NCBI GenBank assembly: GCA_021845665.1
Contig: JAJZVO010000048.1
Span: 1 to 33,328, forward strand
Length of the DNA stretch: 33,328 bases
Direction of reading: 5' to 3'
Source of the DNA: Bacteroidota bacterium
GTDB lineage: Bacteria > Bacteroidota > Ignavibacteria > Kryptoniales > JAKASW01
Part shown: one piece after another, positions 6,611 through 13,491 of the stretch
Numbering within the stretch: the first letter of the stretch is position 1
How the letters are laid out: every line of letters begins with the position of its first letter
Notes under the pieces: model-generated
The model's input: only the letters and a program-made list of their open reading frames with translations
What the model was told of the DNA's origin: nothing
The model's database searches: none
Translations under genes and position numbers: made by a program

Positions 6611-8422
6611 ATGATGTCACCTGCGGACCTTCAATCTACAAGCGAGATCGGACTGGCCCCCACTAATTCTCCAGGCAAAGTCGATAAAAGGATGCGGCTG
6701 GTCCGGCTGCTCGAAAGTCTCACTCAAAGTCTGTCACCTTCTTTCCCGGACCTTATTCCGCACTCCGTTAACGTCGCCAGTAAACTCAGAGACAACAAAT
6801 TCAACCTGGTTGTCGTCGGACAATTCAAGCGTGGCAAATCCACTCTGGTCAATGCACTTGTCGGCGATGACATACTCCCGACGGCAGTTGTTCCCCTAAC
6901 CTCAATTATCACAATCCTTCGCCACGGATCAGAGGAAAAGATCACAGTCGCCTTCGCCGGCGACGTTAGTGAAGTGATCACACGGGAACAGCTCCCTGAT
7001 TTCGTAACCGAGAAACGCAATCCCAACAACCTCAAGAAAGTCGAATCTGTAGACATCGCACTACCGTGCAGCTTCCTCGAAGGCGGAGTGCAGCTTGTCG
7101 ACACTCCCGGTGTCGGCTCCATCTATGCACACAATACAGATGCTGCCAACCACTTCCTGCCTGAATCCGACGCGACCATATTCCTCATGACCGCCGATCA
7201 GCCCCTAAGTATCGGCGAGGTCGAGTTTCTCCGTAATGTCCGCGAACATGTCACCAAAATCTTCTTCGTGTTGAATAAAGTAGATATGCTAAATGAGACC
7301 GAGAAACAGGAAGCTGCGGACTTTATCAGGGACTCACTTTCCAGGGAAATGGCCGTCACTAAAGACAATATCAGACTGTTCCTCGTAAGCTCAAAAACCG
7401 CTTTGAAAGCGAGACTCCAAGGTGAGAAGAAACTGGAAGCCGAGAGCCATATACACGCTCTCGAAAGTTCTCTTATGCAGTTTCTCAACGAAGAAAAGTC
7501 CACCGTCATGGTCAGCTCGGCGGCCCGCAGGGCCAGGAGGATCGCAGCGGAAGCCTCGACACTGGCAAAACTCCGGCTCAAGGCGTACTCTGAATCGTCG
7601 GAAAGCCTCTGGAACAAGGTCGATGAGTTCAGGAAATTCCGCGCTGAGATCCATAGGCGTCAGGAAGATATCTCCCGGGTCATCTACACCGCCTACAACA
7701 TCGTGACGATGGTAGAAGAGGGCAGGGTGTTGTTCGAGGACAAGACGCTGCCAAAACTCGAAGCACGGTTCGATGAAATTGCTGCTAAGTACCGAAGCTC
7801 AATCGCCCCTGACCTTATTGACCAGCTGAACAAAGCGATCGTAAGCCTTGTAACCGAGGTGGTCGATAAATGGCGGGCAGACGAAGAGGCCAAAGTCAGG
7901 GAGAAGTTCAATAGTGCGGTCAAGGATTTATTCGGCCGGATGAACGAGCTTATCGACGACGTCTACCAGCACGCCGCGGAGCTATTCGATGTGGAGTTCC
8001 AGAGGCTGGAAAAGTATCCTCTCTTCAACGACGAATCCGAATTCTATTACTTCATCCTCGAAGATATCAAGCCGTCGCTCGAAGAACTCTCAGACGCAAT
8101 TGTTAAAAGGCTCCCGAGAGGAATCGCACGGCATCTGATAGTCAGGAAGCAAAAGGAGACTCTCAGGATCGAGTTCGACAGGCAGTGCGGAAGGGTTAGG
8201 TATGATATCGTCCAGAGAATAGACAAGAGCATGTTGAAACTTGGCAAGGCGTTCTCCGATTCCGTAAACGGTCATCTTGCCCGTATCGAGGAGATAATCG
8301 GAGACGCGATGAGCATGAGAGAGAAAAATGCATCTGAAACCTCAGGCAAGGTGAAAGAGTATGAAGCGGCTCTACACATCATGTCGAGACTTGAGGCCGA
8401 GTTCTCAGCGTTGGAAAAATGA
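6611..8422 (+). CDS. Dynamin-like large GTPase
   Basis: Cytoplasmic or membrane-associated GTPase of 603 residues related to bacterial dynamin-like proteins. The G1/P-loop is GQFKRGKS (70-77). The G2 region follows (LPTAVVPLTSIITI), G3 is VDTPGVGS with a catalytic-loop neighbourhood, and G4 is NKVD. The C-terminal two thirds is predicted helical, with long charged coiled-coil-like stretches and a hydrophobic patch near YPLFNDESEFYYF. I place the start at ATG 6611 (or 6614), because upstream codons of the frame lie inside the riboswitch. Bacterial dynamins remodel or protect membranes under stress. A role in envelope repair during fluoride or acid stress is inferred only from the riboswitch. 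Confidence 0.87.
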   Translation: MMSPADLQSTSEIGLAPTNSPGKVDKRMRLVRLLESLTQSLSPSFPDLIPHSVNVASKLRDNKFNLVVVGQFKRGKSTLVNALVGDDILPTAVVPLTSIITILRHGSEEKITVAFAGDVSEVITREQLPDFVTEKRNPNNLKKVESVDIALPCSFLEGGVQLVDTPGVGSIYAHNTDAANHFLPESDATIFLMTADQPLSIGEVEFLRNVREHVTKIFFVLNKVDMLNETEKQEAADFIRDSLSREMAVTKDNIRLFLVSSKTALKARLQGEKKLEAESHIHALESSLMQFLNEEKSTVMVSSAARRARRIAAEASTLAKLRLKAYSESSESLWNKVDEFRKFRAEIHRRQEDISRVIYTAYNIVTMVEEGRVLFEDKTLPKLEARFDEIAAKYRSSIAPDLIDQLNKAIVSLVTEVVDKWRADEEAKVREKFNSAVKDLFGRMNELIDDVYQHAAELFDVEFQRLEKYPLFNDESEFYYFILEDIKPSLEELSDAIVKRLPRGIARHLIVRKQKETLRIEFDRQCGRVRYDIVQRIDKSMLKLGKAFSDSVNGHLARIEEIIGDAMSMREKNASETSGKVKEYEAALHIMSRLEAEFSALEK

Positions 8423-8458
8423 ACCCCGGTTCTGCCTCATCATAAAGTTTAGCCTGAA

Positions 8459-8508
8459 GGCGATGGAGTTCGCCCGAGATATCATGCTAAGCATGATGAT
8501 GACTCCTG
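8459..8508 (+). promoter_or_regulatory. Fluoride riboswitch 2 (crcB motif)
   Basis: GGCGATGGAGTTCGCC (8459-8474) forms the first hairpin. The second hairpin is TCATGC-TAA-GCATGA (8482-8496), and TGATGACTCCT follows, with ACTCC pairing to the GGAGT loop. Only 36 bp separate it from the GTPase stop and no good promoter is visible there, so it probably acts inside the transcript started at 6515, as a second gate. Confidence 0.93.
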
Positions 8509-8538
8509 CTCCTGAAGATGTCGGAAGGAGGTTTTTTT
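8503..8538 (+). terminator. Rho-independent terminator of riboswitch 2
   Basis: The 5' arm CTCCT-(gc)-TCC (8503-8512) pairs with GGAAGGAG (8523-8530), followed by seven Ts. The 5' arm uses the ACTCCT strand of the aptamer, so it is the expected fluoride-controlled expression platform. Confidence 0.82.
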
Positions 8539-8562
8539 GTAATTAACCGAAGGAGCCACGCC

Positions 8563-8859
8563 ATGGTCCCGGCGTTGAAAGTTAAGTTCAGAAAGCGCAA
8601 GGGCGTCCCGTTCGCGGTCGAACGCCTCTCTGGCGTCCAATACAGGTGCAGAGCATGCAACAAGTTGTTTCTGGAAAAGGAGGATCTTGACAAACACCTC
8701 GATGCGAAGGTAGATGCTCATCGCATCGGCACGCCATCAGGTGAAGCTCCAAAGCTAAATGAGAATCTCTTAATAAAGGCTATATACATTCAGGACATCA
8801 TCGACAGCCTGAAGAAGGATTACATAAAACATGACCAGTACGACGATCCGTGGCAATGA
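8563..8859 (+). CDS. Small C2H2 zinc-finger-like protein, unknown function
   Basis: Basic protein of 98 residues directly behind riboswitch 2. Residues 27-53 read YRCRACNKLF...HLDAKVDAH, with Cys29, Cys32, His45 and His53, a C2H2-like metal site with wide histidine spacing. The N-terminus (KVKFRKRKG) is strongly basic, and the C-terminus is acidic and probably helical. ATG 8563 has AAGGAG 7 bp upstream and is preferred over the upstream in-frame codons, which overlap the terminator. A nucleic-acid or metal-binding role is possible. I do not recognise a named family. Confidence 0.72.
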   Translation: MVPALKVKFRKRKGVPFAVERLSGVQYRCRACNKLFLEKEDLDKHLDAKVDAHRIGTPSGEAPKLNENLLIKAIYIQDIIDSLKKDYIKHDQYDDPWQ

Positions 8860-8944
8860 ACGGAAGGAATAGTGGAAATGTGGAATGGTGGAATAATGTT
8901 GAGCCGAGCCGATTGCGGGTCGGAATCCCGCATGTGGCGGTGGA

Positions 8945-9613
8945 ATGATGGAGTGCTGCTGTAATGGGTTCATGGAGAGTACGGTTGCAGCGATGATGGA
9001 AAAGATTGAGAGCAATCGGGACGCAAGCGATCCAATGAAAAAGGATGCCGCGGAAGCCCAGGAAGGATGCCCGATTTGTGAGCGTATCTGGAATGTGCAG
9101 TTCGATACGCTGGCCCAACTGCAGTACAGAGTCGGGAGGGAAGACGAGAATTATCTCGAGACAAACGGGTTGTATGCAATCTGCGGAAAACACCTCAGGA
9201 TGTTTAACCGGATTACCTCTTCCGGGATTTCCTCAAAATTGCTCAGATATTTGATAAGGAAAAGCCTTGGTGAGGATGGTATGAACGATATCAATGGCAT
9301 CTTCCGCGAGTACGACCGGAAATGTCCAGTCTGCGAGTACCTTGAGTCGGTCGATAGGGAAGAGGTCCGGAAGATAGCGGATGTCCCGTTCGAAAATACA
9401 GCCGGAGATTTTGTCTGTCTTGATCATCTGAAAAACATACTCGCCGCCACTTTTGCTGAGAACAGACAGACAATAGTGGAAGCATATGCACAATCGTTGG
9501 GGATGCTGTCCGACCAGCTTAAGCTCCTTGAAACGGAGAACTATTACCAGGCTCCTGGCGAAGCAAGAAGTTCGCTGTGGAGAACCGTCGAGAAATTAAC
9601 AGGAAGGAAATAG
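8945..9613 (+). CDS. DUF6062-like Cys/His-rich protein, copy 1
   Basis: Protein of up to 222 residues made of two repeated modules, each with a CPxC pair followed by a C-x-x-H pair: GCPICERIW ... ICGKHLRMF, and KCPVCEYLE ... VCLDHLKNI. Helical spacers of about 40 residues separate the halves of each module. The arrangement suggests two zinc or metal sites in a helical protein and matches what I recall of DUF6062, a family without known function. The start is uncertain: ATG 8945 has weak GGTGG upstream, and internal ATGs at 8972 and 8996 are possible. It is directly followed by a relative at 9614. Confidence 0.72.
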   Translation: MMECCCNGFMESTVAAMMEKIESNRDASDPMKKDAAEAQEGCPICERIWNVQFDTLAQLQYRVGREDENYLETNGLYAICGKHLRMFNRITSSGISSKLLRYLIRKSLGEDGMNDINGIFREYDRKCPVCEYLESVDREEVRKIADVPFENTAGDFVCLDHLKNILAATFAENRQTIVEAYAQSLGMLSDQLKLLETENYYQAPGEARSSLWRTVEKLTGRK

Positions 9614-10363
9614 ATGCCGGAGCCTTTTATCGAAGACGAGATGACCCGCGCGAAGCGGGGGATAGCCTGGATTCGCCTTGAAGAAGCGCTCCGCGCGACA
9701 GGTTGTCCTGTTTGCGCGGAGGTAGAGAGTGCAGAAAAGCATTATATCGAAGGATTGCTTTACGAGTATGTGCTTGATGCCGGCGTTCGGAAAAAGCTTC
9801 ATCAGCAGCACGGCTTCTGTACGCGCCACGGAAAACTTGCATTGACAGCCGAGCTTACACTGAAAAGCGACGGCCTACACCTCGCCACGATGTTTGAAAC
9901 CGTTATGGAAGAACATCTCCAATTGCTAGATAAACAGGCAAGCCGAATCAAAGAATCGACGAAAGTGACGTCCAAGCGGAAAAGAAAGCCGACTTTTGGC
10001 GCGGTCGATGCCGGTGAATGTTTCGTCTGCGCATTTGTGAAGGGAACCGAAAACATAGCTCTCCACGGACTGGTTTATTTTTCCAACGACGATGAATTCA
10101 TTGAGGCCTACAGGAGATCCAGGACTGTGATTTGTTTCAGGCATGCTCAAATGATCGTGAAAGAAGCTGCCGATCCGATTTGGGCGCGTAGGATTAGTCC
10201 TCGTGTCCTTGAAGTTACGCATGAAAAAATGAAGAAAATGAAGACTGATCTTTCGAACTTCATACAGAAGCATGACTACCAGAGCGCTCATGACTACACA
10301 CGCGATGAGCTCGACAGCTACCTCGATGCCGTAAACTTCTTTTCGGGCCAGATGAGATTATGA
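9614..10363 (+). CDS. DUF6062-like Cys/His-rich protein, copy 2
   Basis: Protein of 249 residues with the same two-module plan as its upstream neighbour: GCPVCAEVE ... FCTRHGKLA, and ECFVCAFVK ... ICFRHAQMI. The segment YIEGLLYEYVLDAGVRKKL is characteristic of DUF6062. The two copies are diverged and lie stop-to-start (TAG immediately followed by ATG), with AGGAAGG as ribosome-binding site, so they may form a hetero-oligomer. A basic linker (SKRKRKPTFG) joins the modules. Metal binding is inferred from the cysteines; the function is unknown. Confidence 0.8.
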   Translation: MPEPFIEDEMTRAKRGIAWIRLEEALRATGCPVCAEVESAEKHYIEGLLYEYVLDAGVRKKLHQQHGFCTRHGKLALTAELTLKSDGLHLATMFETVMEEHLQLLDKQASRIKESTKVTSKRKRKPTFGAVDAGECFVCAFVKGTENIALHGLVYFSNDDEFIEAYRRSRTVICFRHAQMIVKEAADPIWARRISPRVLEVTHEKMKKMKTDLSNFIQKHDYQSAHDYTRDELDSYLDAVNFFSGQMRL

Positions 10364-10779
10364 CGGGGAACGCAGGCTCTATGAAACGCGCTCGTGATGA
10401 GCTCGCGTTTGCGGTCGACACTCTCCGCAAGGTGTGCACCTCCCGAACTGACACAAAGCGGCTGGATGCTCTCTTAACTCTCCTTCTCCATTTTATTGAG
10501 GATCCCGAGACAGCCGCCCGCGACTTGCTTGATTTTGTGGACAATTTGGAACGTGTCCTAAAGAGCGAAAAGATGGAGATACTCTATCCTTTCGAGAACG
10601 TGAAGATCGCCAATCACGATTTCGGCTCGAAGTTTCTCGAAGGTTACTTTGACTGGAACAAGGTATCCTACGATCCATACGAGCAGCTCGCCCTCGCTGA
10701 AAAAATGCTGGACGACGTCGCAGTTTCTAAGGAATACATAACAAAAGCCTTCGAGGAGTTGAAGAGAGAACGGGAATGA
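10360..10779 (+). CDS. Conserved-looking helical protein, unknown function
   Basis: Protein of 139 residues whose ATG overlaps the DUF6062 stop (ATGA), showing translational coupling. It is rich in Leu, Glu, Lys and Arg and looks all-helical, with a central aromatic patch (FLEGYFDWNKVSYDPYEQ). It has no signal peptide or membrane segment. I do not recognise a family. Its tight coupling with the DUF6062-like pair suggests a shared complex or pathway. Confidence 0.65.
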   Translation: MTGNAGSMKRARDELAFAVDTLRKVCTSRTDTKRLDALLTLLLHFIEDPETAARDLLDFVDNLERVLKSEKMEILYPFENVKIANHDFGSKFLEGYFDWNKVSYDPYEQLALAEKMLDDVAVSKEYITKAFEELKRERE

Positions 10780-10904
10780 AATGCCAATCGGGAAATCAAC
10801 ACCCGGGAGATGCGTCAGCCAACTGGATTTTGGTTTTTGTGCTTGGTGGTTGTCCCGCTCATCTTCATAAGAATAGGGTATGCGGGATAGCGCAGGGCGC
10901 TCAT

Positions 10905-10940
10905 TTAGAGTTTGGAGCTTAGGATTTAGAGTTTAAGACT
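10905..10940. repeat. AT-rich TTTAG-type intergenic repeat, copy 1
   Basis: A run of related words (CATTTAGAG, GGAGCTTAGGATTTAGAG) just before the zinc-ribbon gene. A similar run stands before the NuoB-like gene at 16871-16905. These may be dispersed intergenic repeats or imperfect repeats used by a regulator. Confidence 0.4.
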
Positions 10941-10942
10941 AC

Positions 10943-11335
10943 ATGTCTGAAGTGAAGCTGTTCTGCACCGACTGCTGGCATGAAATTCATGCGGACGACT
11001 CTGTGTGCACTGACTGTGGCAGCGACCTGTCTGTGTTCAACGGTCTGACATACGATGAAAAGTTGATAAAAGCCTTAATGCACTTCGAGCCCCAAACTGC
11101 GATTCGTGCCGCGGAAATCCTCGCGATGCGAAAATCGAAAGCCGGTGCGGCGGCAATCGCCAATGCTTTTGTGAACCGCGCAGATCTTGATCCCATTATG
11201 GCGCGCGCATTCATAAGTGCAATCGCCTCGATCCTTGGTGAAGACAACGCACAGGTCGCCTCGGATTTGCAGCGAAAGGGGAAATTCAGCTCTGCTGTCG
11301 CTTCTGTGGTTCTGGAGAGGATTCTGATCGAATAG
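10943..11335 (+). CDS. Zinc-ribbon protein with helical repeat C-terminus
   Basis: Protein of 130 residues. The N-terminus carries two CxxC knuckles (Cys8/Cys11 and Cys22/Cys25; LFCTDCWHEI and VCTDCGSDL), a zinc ribbon. Residues 40-130 form alanine-rich helices (AIRAAEILAMRKSKAGAAAI and following) resembling a few HEAT-like repeats, usually a protein-binding scaffold. It lies after a 163-bp gap behind the DUF6062-like group and 241 bp before crcB. The start ATG 10943 has only a weak ribosome-binding site. Function unknown. Confidence 0.72.
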   Translation: MSEVKLFCTDCWHEIHADDSVCTDCGSDLSVFNGLTYDEKLIKALMHFEPQTAIRAAEILAMRKSKAGAAAIANAFVNRADLDPIMARAFISAIASILGEDNAQVASDLQRKGKFSSAVASVVLERILIE

Positions 11336-11395
11336 GGAAGCCCGCTGAATTCCTTTCTTGATTTGCTTACTTGAGGCCGTTAGTTAAATTATTGT

Positions 11396-11427
11396 CGTGC
11401 CGGATCGTTGTAAACAGCGACGGCACG
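11396..11427. promoter_or_regulatory. Inverted repeat upstream of riboswitch 3
   Basis: Arms CGTGCCG (11396-11402) and CGGCACG (11421-11427) enclose an inner CGTTGT/ACAGCG. It ends 10 bp before the aptamer. It could be a transcription-factor operator or a terminator-like hairpin for the preceding gene; no T-run follows. A weak promoter-like TAAATT lies just upstream (around 11385). Confidence 0.4.
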
Positions 11428-11437
11428 TACTGACATA

Positions 11438-11492
11438 GGCGATGGAGTTCGCCGAATAAGCTTTGCGCCCCCGGCGCAAATGATGACTCCTG
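11438..11492 (+). promoter_or_regulatory. Fluoride riboswitch 3 (crcB motif)
   Basis: GGCGATGGAGTTCGCC (11438-11453) is identical to the core of riboswitch 2. The second hairpin is TTTGCGCC-CCC-GGCGCAAA (11462-11480), followed by TGATGACTCCTG. It stands in front of crcB, the gene that gave the motif its name. All conserved elements are present. Confidence 0.96.
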
Positions 11493-11542
11493 TCCGCACG
11501 GTCTTTTTAATCATGGACCAACTGTGCGCGGCAGGAATTTTT
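11488..11542 (+). terminator. Terminator of riboswitch 3
   Basis: The long hairpin pairs TCCTGTCCGCACGGTC (11488-11503) with GGACC...GTGCGCGGCAGGA (11515-11536), ending in a T-run (11538-11542). The 5' arm shares the TCCTG strand with the aptamer, as in riboswitches 1 and 2. Confidence 0.85.
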
Positions 11543-11576
11543 GTATATACCCAAATAAAAACATGAAAGAAGTCAA

Positions 11577-11921
11577 ATGTTTAGAAATATACTCGTTATT
11601 ATCGGTGGCGGCATCGGAGCTTTTTTCCGGTATCTGCTCTCCGGCTGGGTTTATAAAGTCCTTGGAACGAACTTCCCACATGGTACTCTCGCAGTGAACG
11701 TAATAGGCTGTTCCGTCATAGGTCTCTTTCTTACGATAGCAGAAGACAGGTTCCTCATCAGCCCCTCTTTCCGAATCTTCTTTGCGGTTGGAGTGCTTGG
11801 TGGATTCACCACATTTTCAACTTTCAGCTTCGAGACCGTCGGGCTGCTCAGGGATGGTGCCATCGCGATAGGGTTATTGAACGTTGGCGTTTCGATCGTC
11901 GTTGGACTCACCGCGACATGA
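11577..11921 (+). CDS. crcB: Fluoride channel CrcB/Fluc
   Basis: Inner-membrane fluoride channel of 114 residues with four hydrophobic segments, a normal size for one Fluc subunit. Family motifs are present: GGGIGAFFRY (10-19), the pore Asn41 in LAVNVIGC, and GGFTTFSTFS (75-84), which holds the phenylalanines and threonines lining the fluoride path and the central Na site. A single gene implies the usual dual-topology homodimer. It is under riboswitch 3 and followed closely by a DUF190 gene, a common partner of crcB. Confidence 0.96.
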   Translation: MFRNILVIIGGGIGAFFRYLLSGWVYKVLGTNFPHGTLAVNVIGCSVIGLFLTIAEDRFLISPSFRIFFAVGVLGGFTTFSTFSFETVGLLRDGAIAIGLLNVGVSIVVGLTAT

Positions 11922-11962
11922 GTCGGAATGCTGGCAGGGAGAATAATCTAATGGAGGATAAA

Positions 11963-12316
11963 ATGAAACTTGAAGGCACGGGTAAACTTCTCCGGATCTT
12001 TATCGGCGAAGAGGACCACCTCAACAGAAAGCCTCTCTATCAGGTATTCGTGGAACGGGCGAAGGAGTTCGGACTCGCGGGCGCGACCGTCCTACGCGGC
12101 GTGGAGAGCTACGGTGCTACAAGCAGGATCCATACCGCGAAGCTTCTCGAGCTAAGCGAAGATCTTCCTCTCGTGATCGAGATAGTGGACACTGAAGAGA
12201 AAATCGATTCGTTCCTTCCAATAGTTACCGAGCTCTTCGAGAAAGCAGGGTGCGGAGGAATGGTCACGGAGGAAAAAGCCACTGTGATCCACTATACTCC
12301 CGGGAAGGCGCCCTAA
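11963..12316 (+). CDS. DUF190 family protein, copy 1
   Basis: Small PII-like (ferredoxin-fold) protein of 117 residues, often encoded beside or fused to CrcB. Recognisable features are GKLLRIFIGEEDHLNRKPLY at the N-terminus, the AKEFGLAGATVLRGVESYG segment, DLPLVIEIVDTEEKI and the GCGG near the end. ATG 11963 is chosen because GGAGG stands 4-5 bp upstream; upstream in-frame ATGs at 11918 and 11951 lack such a site. The function is not established; a nucleotide- or ion-sensing regulator of the channel is an inference from the PII-like fold. A second copy lies at 23693. Confidence 0.9.
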   Translation: MKLEGTGKLLRIFIGEEDHLNRKPLYQVFVERAKEFGLAGATVLRGVESYGATSRIHTAKLLELSEDLPLVIEIVDTEEKIDSFLPIVTELFEKAGCGGMVTEEKATVIHYTPGKAP

Positions 12317-12324
12317 TAAGTGAT

Positions 12325-12360
12325 GCGGCCCCGCGATAGCATTTGATTCTTTACGGCCGC
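12325..12360 (+). terminator. Possible hairpin terminator after the crcB-DUF190 pair
   Basis: GCGGCC (12325-12330) and GGCCGC (12355-12360) can pair across a 24-base loop, followed by a moderately T-rich stretch ending TTGTTTTG. The stem is short and the T-run poor, so read-through is likely. Part of the loop (GCGATAGC, 12333-12340) is complementary to 12426-12433. Confidence 0.3.
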
Positions 12361-12382
12361 TTCACTAAATTGTTTTGTCATT

Positions 12383-12446
12383 TAGGAGATGACGCCCTCC
12401 TTTCCGGAAATCCTTTCGGAAACACGCTATCGCTGATGGCGCCTAC
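12383..12446 (+). promoter_or_regulatory. Divergent fluoride-riboswitch-like leader (candidate riboswitch 4)
   Basis: GGAGATGACGCCCTCC (12385-12400) has the layout of the crcB-motif first hairpin: a 4-bp stem around ATGxxxCC. TGATGGCGCCTAC (12434-12446) matches the conserved 3' strand, with GGCG able to pair with the CGCC loop. An AAAC linker is also present. What is missing is a normal second hairpin: between the halves lies TTTCCG/CGGAAA (12401-12422), and the bases directly before TGATG (GCTATCGC, 12426-12433) find their only good complement upstream, at 12333-12340. No terminator follows. It lies 80 bp before the Hyf-like operon. Confidence 0.5.
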
Positions 12447-12525
12447 CAAGTAGCAACATCATTACCCGAAGGTACGGTTACCTGAGTGGTATTGCGTTGA
12501 ACTTAGTGAGTGTAAGACAAGGTCG

Positions 12526-13491
12526 ATGATTATGCTTTTAGCACTGAGCTTGCTCCAGCTCCTGTATGTTTTACTGCTGGCGCCGCTGGCCGCGGGGATC
12601 CTTGTGAAGATCGAGGAAGTTCTCGAGTCGAAAAAGGGTCCGTCTGTTTTCCAGCCGTATTATGATCTCGCGAAGCTCTTCCGCAAGGAGAGCCTGGTGC
12701 CAACTGTTGCTTCGCCCTTCTTCATGGTTGCGCCATATCTAACCTTCGCATTCTATCTCCTGCTCACTTTGGTTCTCCCCATCATAACCGCCTTTCCGCT
12801 GACGTTCGGACCGGTTGTTGACTTCATCGGCGGCGGCCTCGTATTCGGAGCCGCGGCCACAGTGAAGAAGCTCGCTGCTATCGACAGCAGAAATAACTAT
12901 TCGCATCTGGGAACATCGAGGGCCGCCAGCGTCGGTGCCCTTTCGGAGCCTATTATGCTCCTCATCTTCATAATGCTTGGGGTCATATCCCAGACGAACA
13001 ACCCGTATGTCATAAACAACGTACTTCAGACTTCCGGCGCCTGGTACGGGTCACTCGTGCATTGGTTTGTCACGATAGCGTTCTTCATGGTCTTAATCGT
13101 TGAGACGGGCAAGTTGCCCATAGAGTCCCATACCATGGGGGAATTGGGGATGATAGACCAGTCCATGGAGATGGAGTATTCCGGCAGGGAACTGGCCCTC
13201 TATAAATGGGGAGGGTACATGAAGCATTTCCTCCTAATGAACGTCTTTATGAACGTGCTCGCCGTTCCTTTCCTCGTTCCGATGACACCTTCTACGACCG
13301 CACTCCTCGTTTACCCGGTAATAAATTTCATAAAGATACTGGCCCTCCTGATCGTATTTGCGCTTCTTAACGAGTCGGTCTCCAAATACCGTCTGTTTAG
13401 GATATTCGACTATGTCTCGGTCACGTTTGTATTCGCATTCCTTGCGGCACTGGTATTCTTCACAACCCGGACAGGTGGGGGATTTCGATGA
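12526..13491 (+). CDS. HyfC/HycD/NuoH-like membrane subunit
   Basis: Integral membrane subunit of 321 residues with about eight hydrophobic helices, homologous to NuoH/HyfC, the subunit that joins the peripheral arm to the membrane arm. Seen motifs: IEEVLESKKGPSVFQPYYD (about 28-46), equivalent to the conserved RxGPxxxQPxxD loop; the SRAASVGALSEPIMLL helix; and ETGKLPIESHTMGELGMI followed by MEMEYSGRELALYKWG (about 192-230), whose acidic residues line the coupling path. It opens the operon of six Hyf-like genes. The start is ATG 12526 or 12532. The next gene overlaps by 4 bp. Confidence 0.9.
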   Translation: MIMLLALSLLQLLYVLLLAPLAAGILVKIEEVLESKKGPSVFQPYYDLAKLFRKESLVPTVASPFFMVAPYLTFAFYLLLTLVLPIITAFPLTFGPVVDFIGGGLVFGAAATVKKLAAIDSRNNYSHLGTSRAASVGALSEPIMLLIFIMLGVISQTNNPYVINNVLQTSGAWYGSLVHWFVTIAFFMVLIVETGKLPIESHTMGELGMIDQSMEMEYSGRELALYKWGGYMKHFLLMNVFMNVLAVPFLVPMTPSTTALLVYPVINFIKILALLIVFALLNESVSKYRLFRIFDYVSVTFVFAFLAALVFFTTRTGGGFR

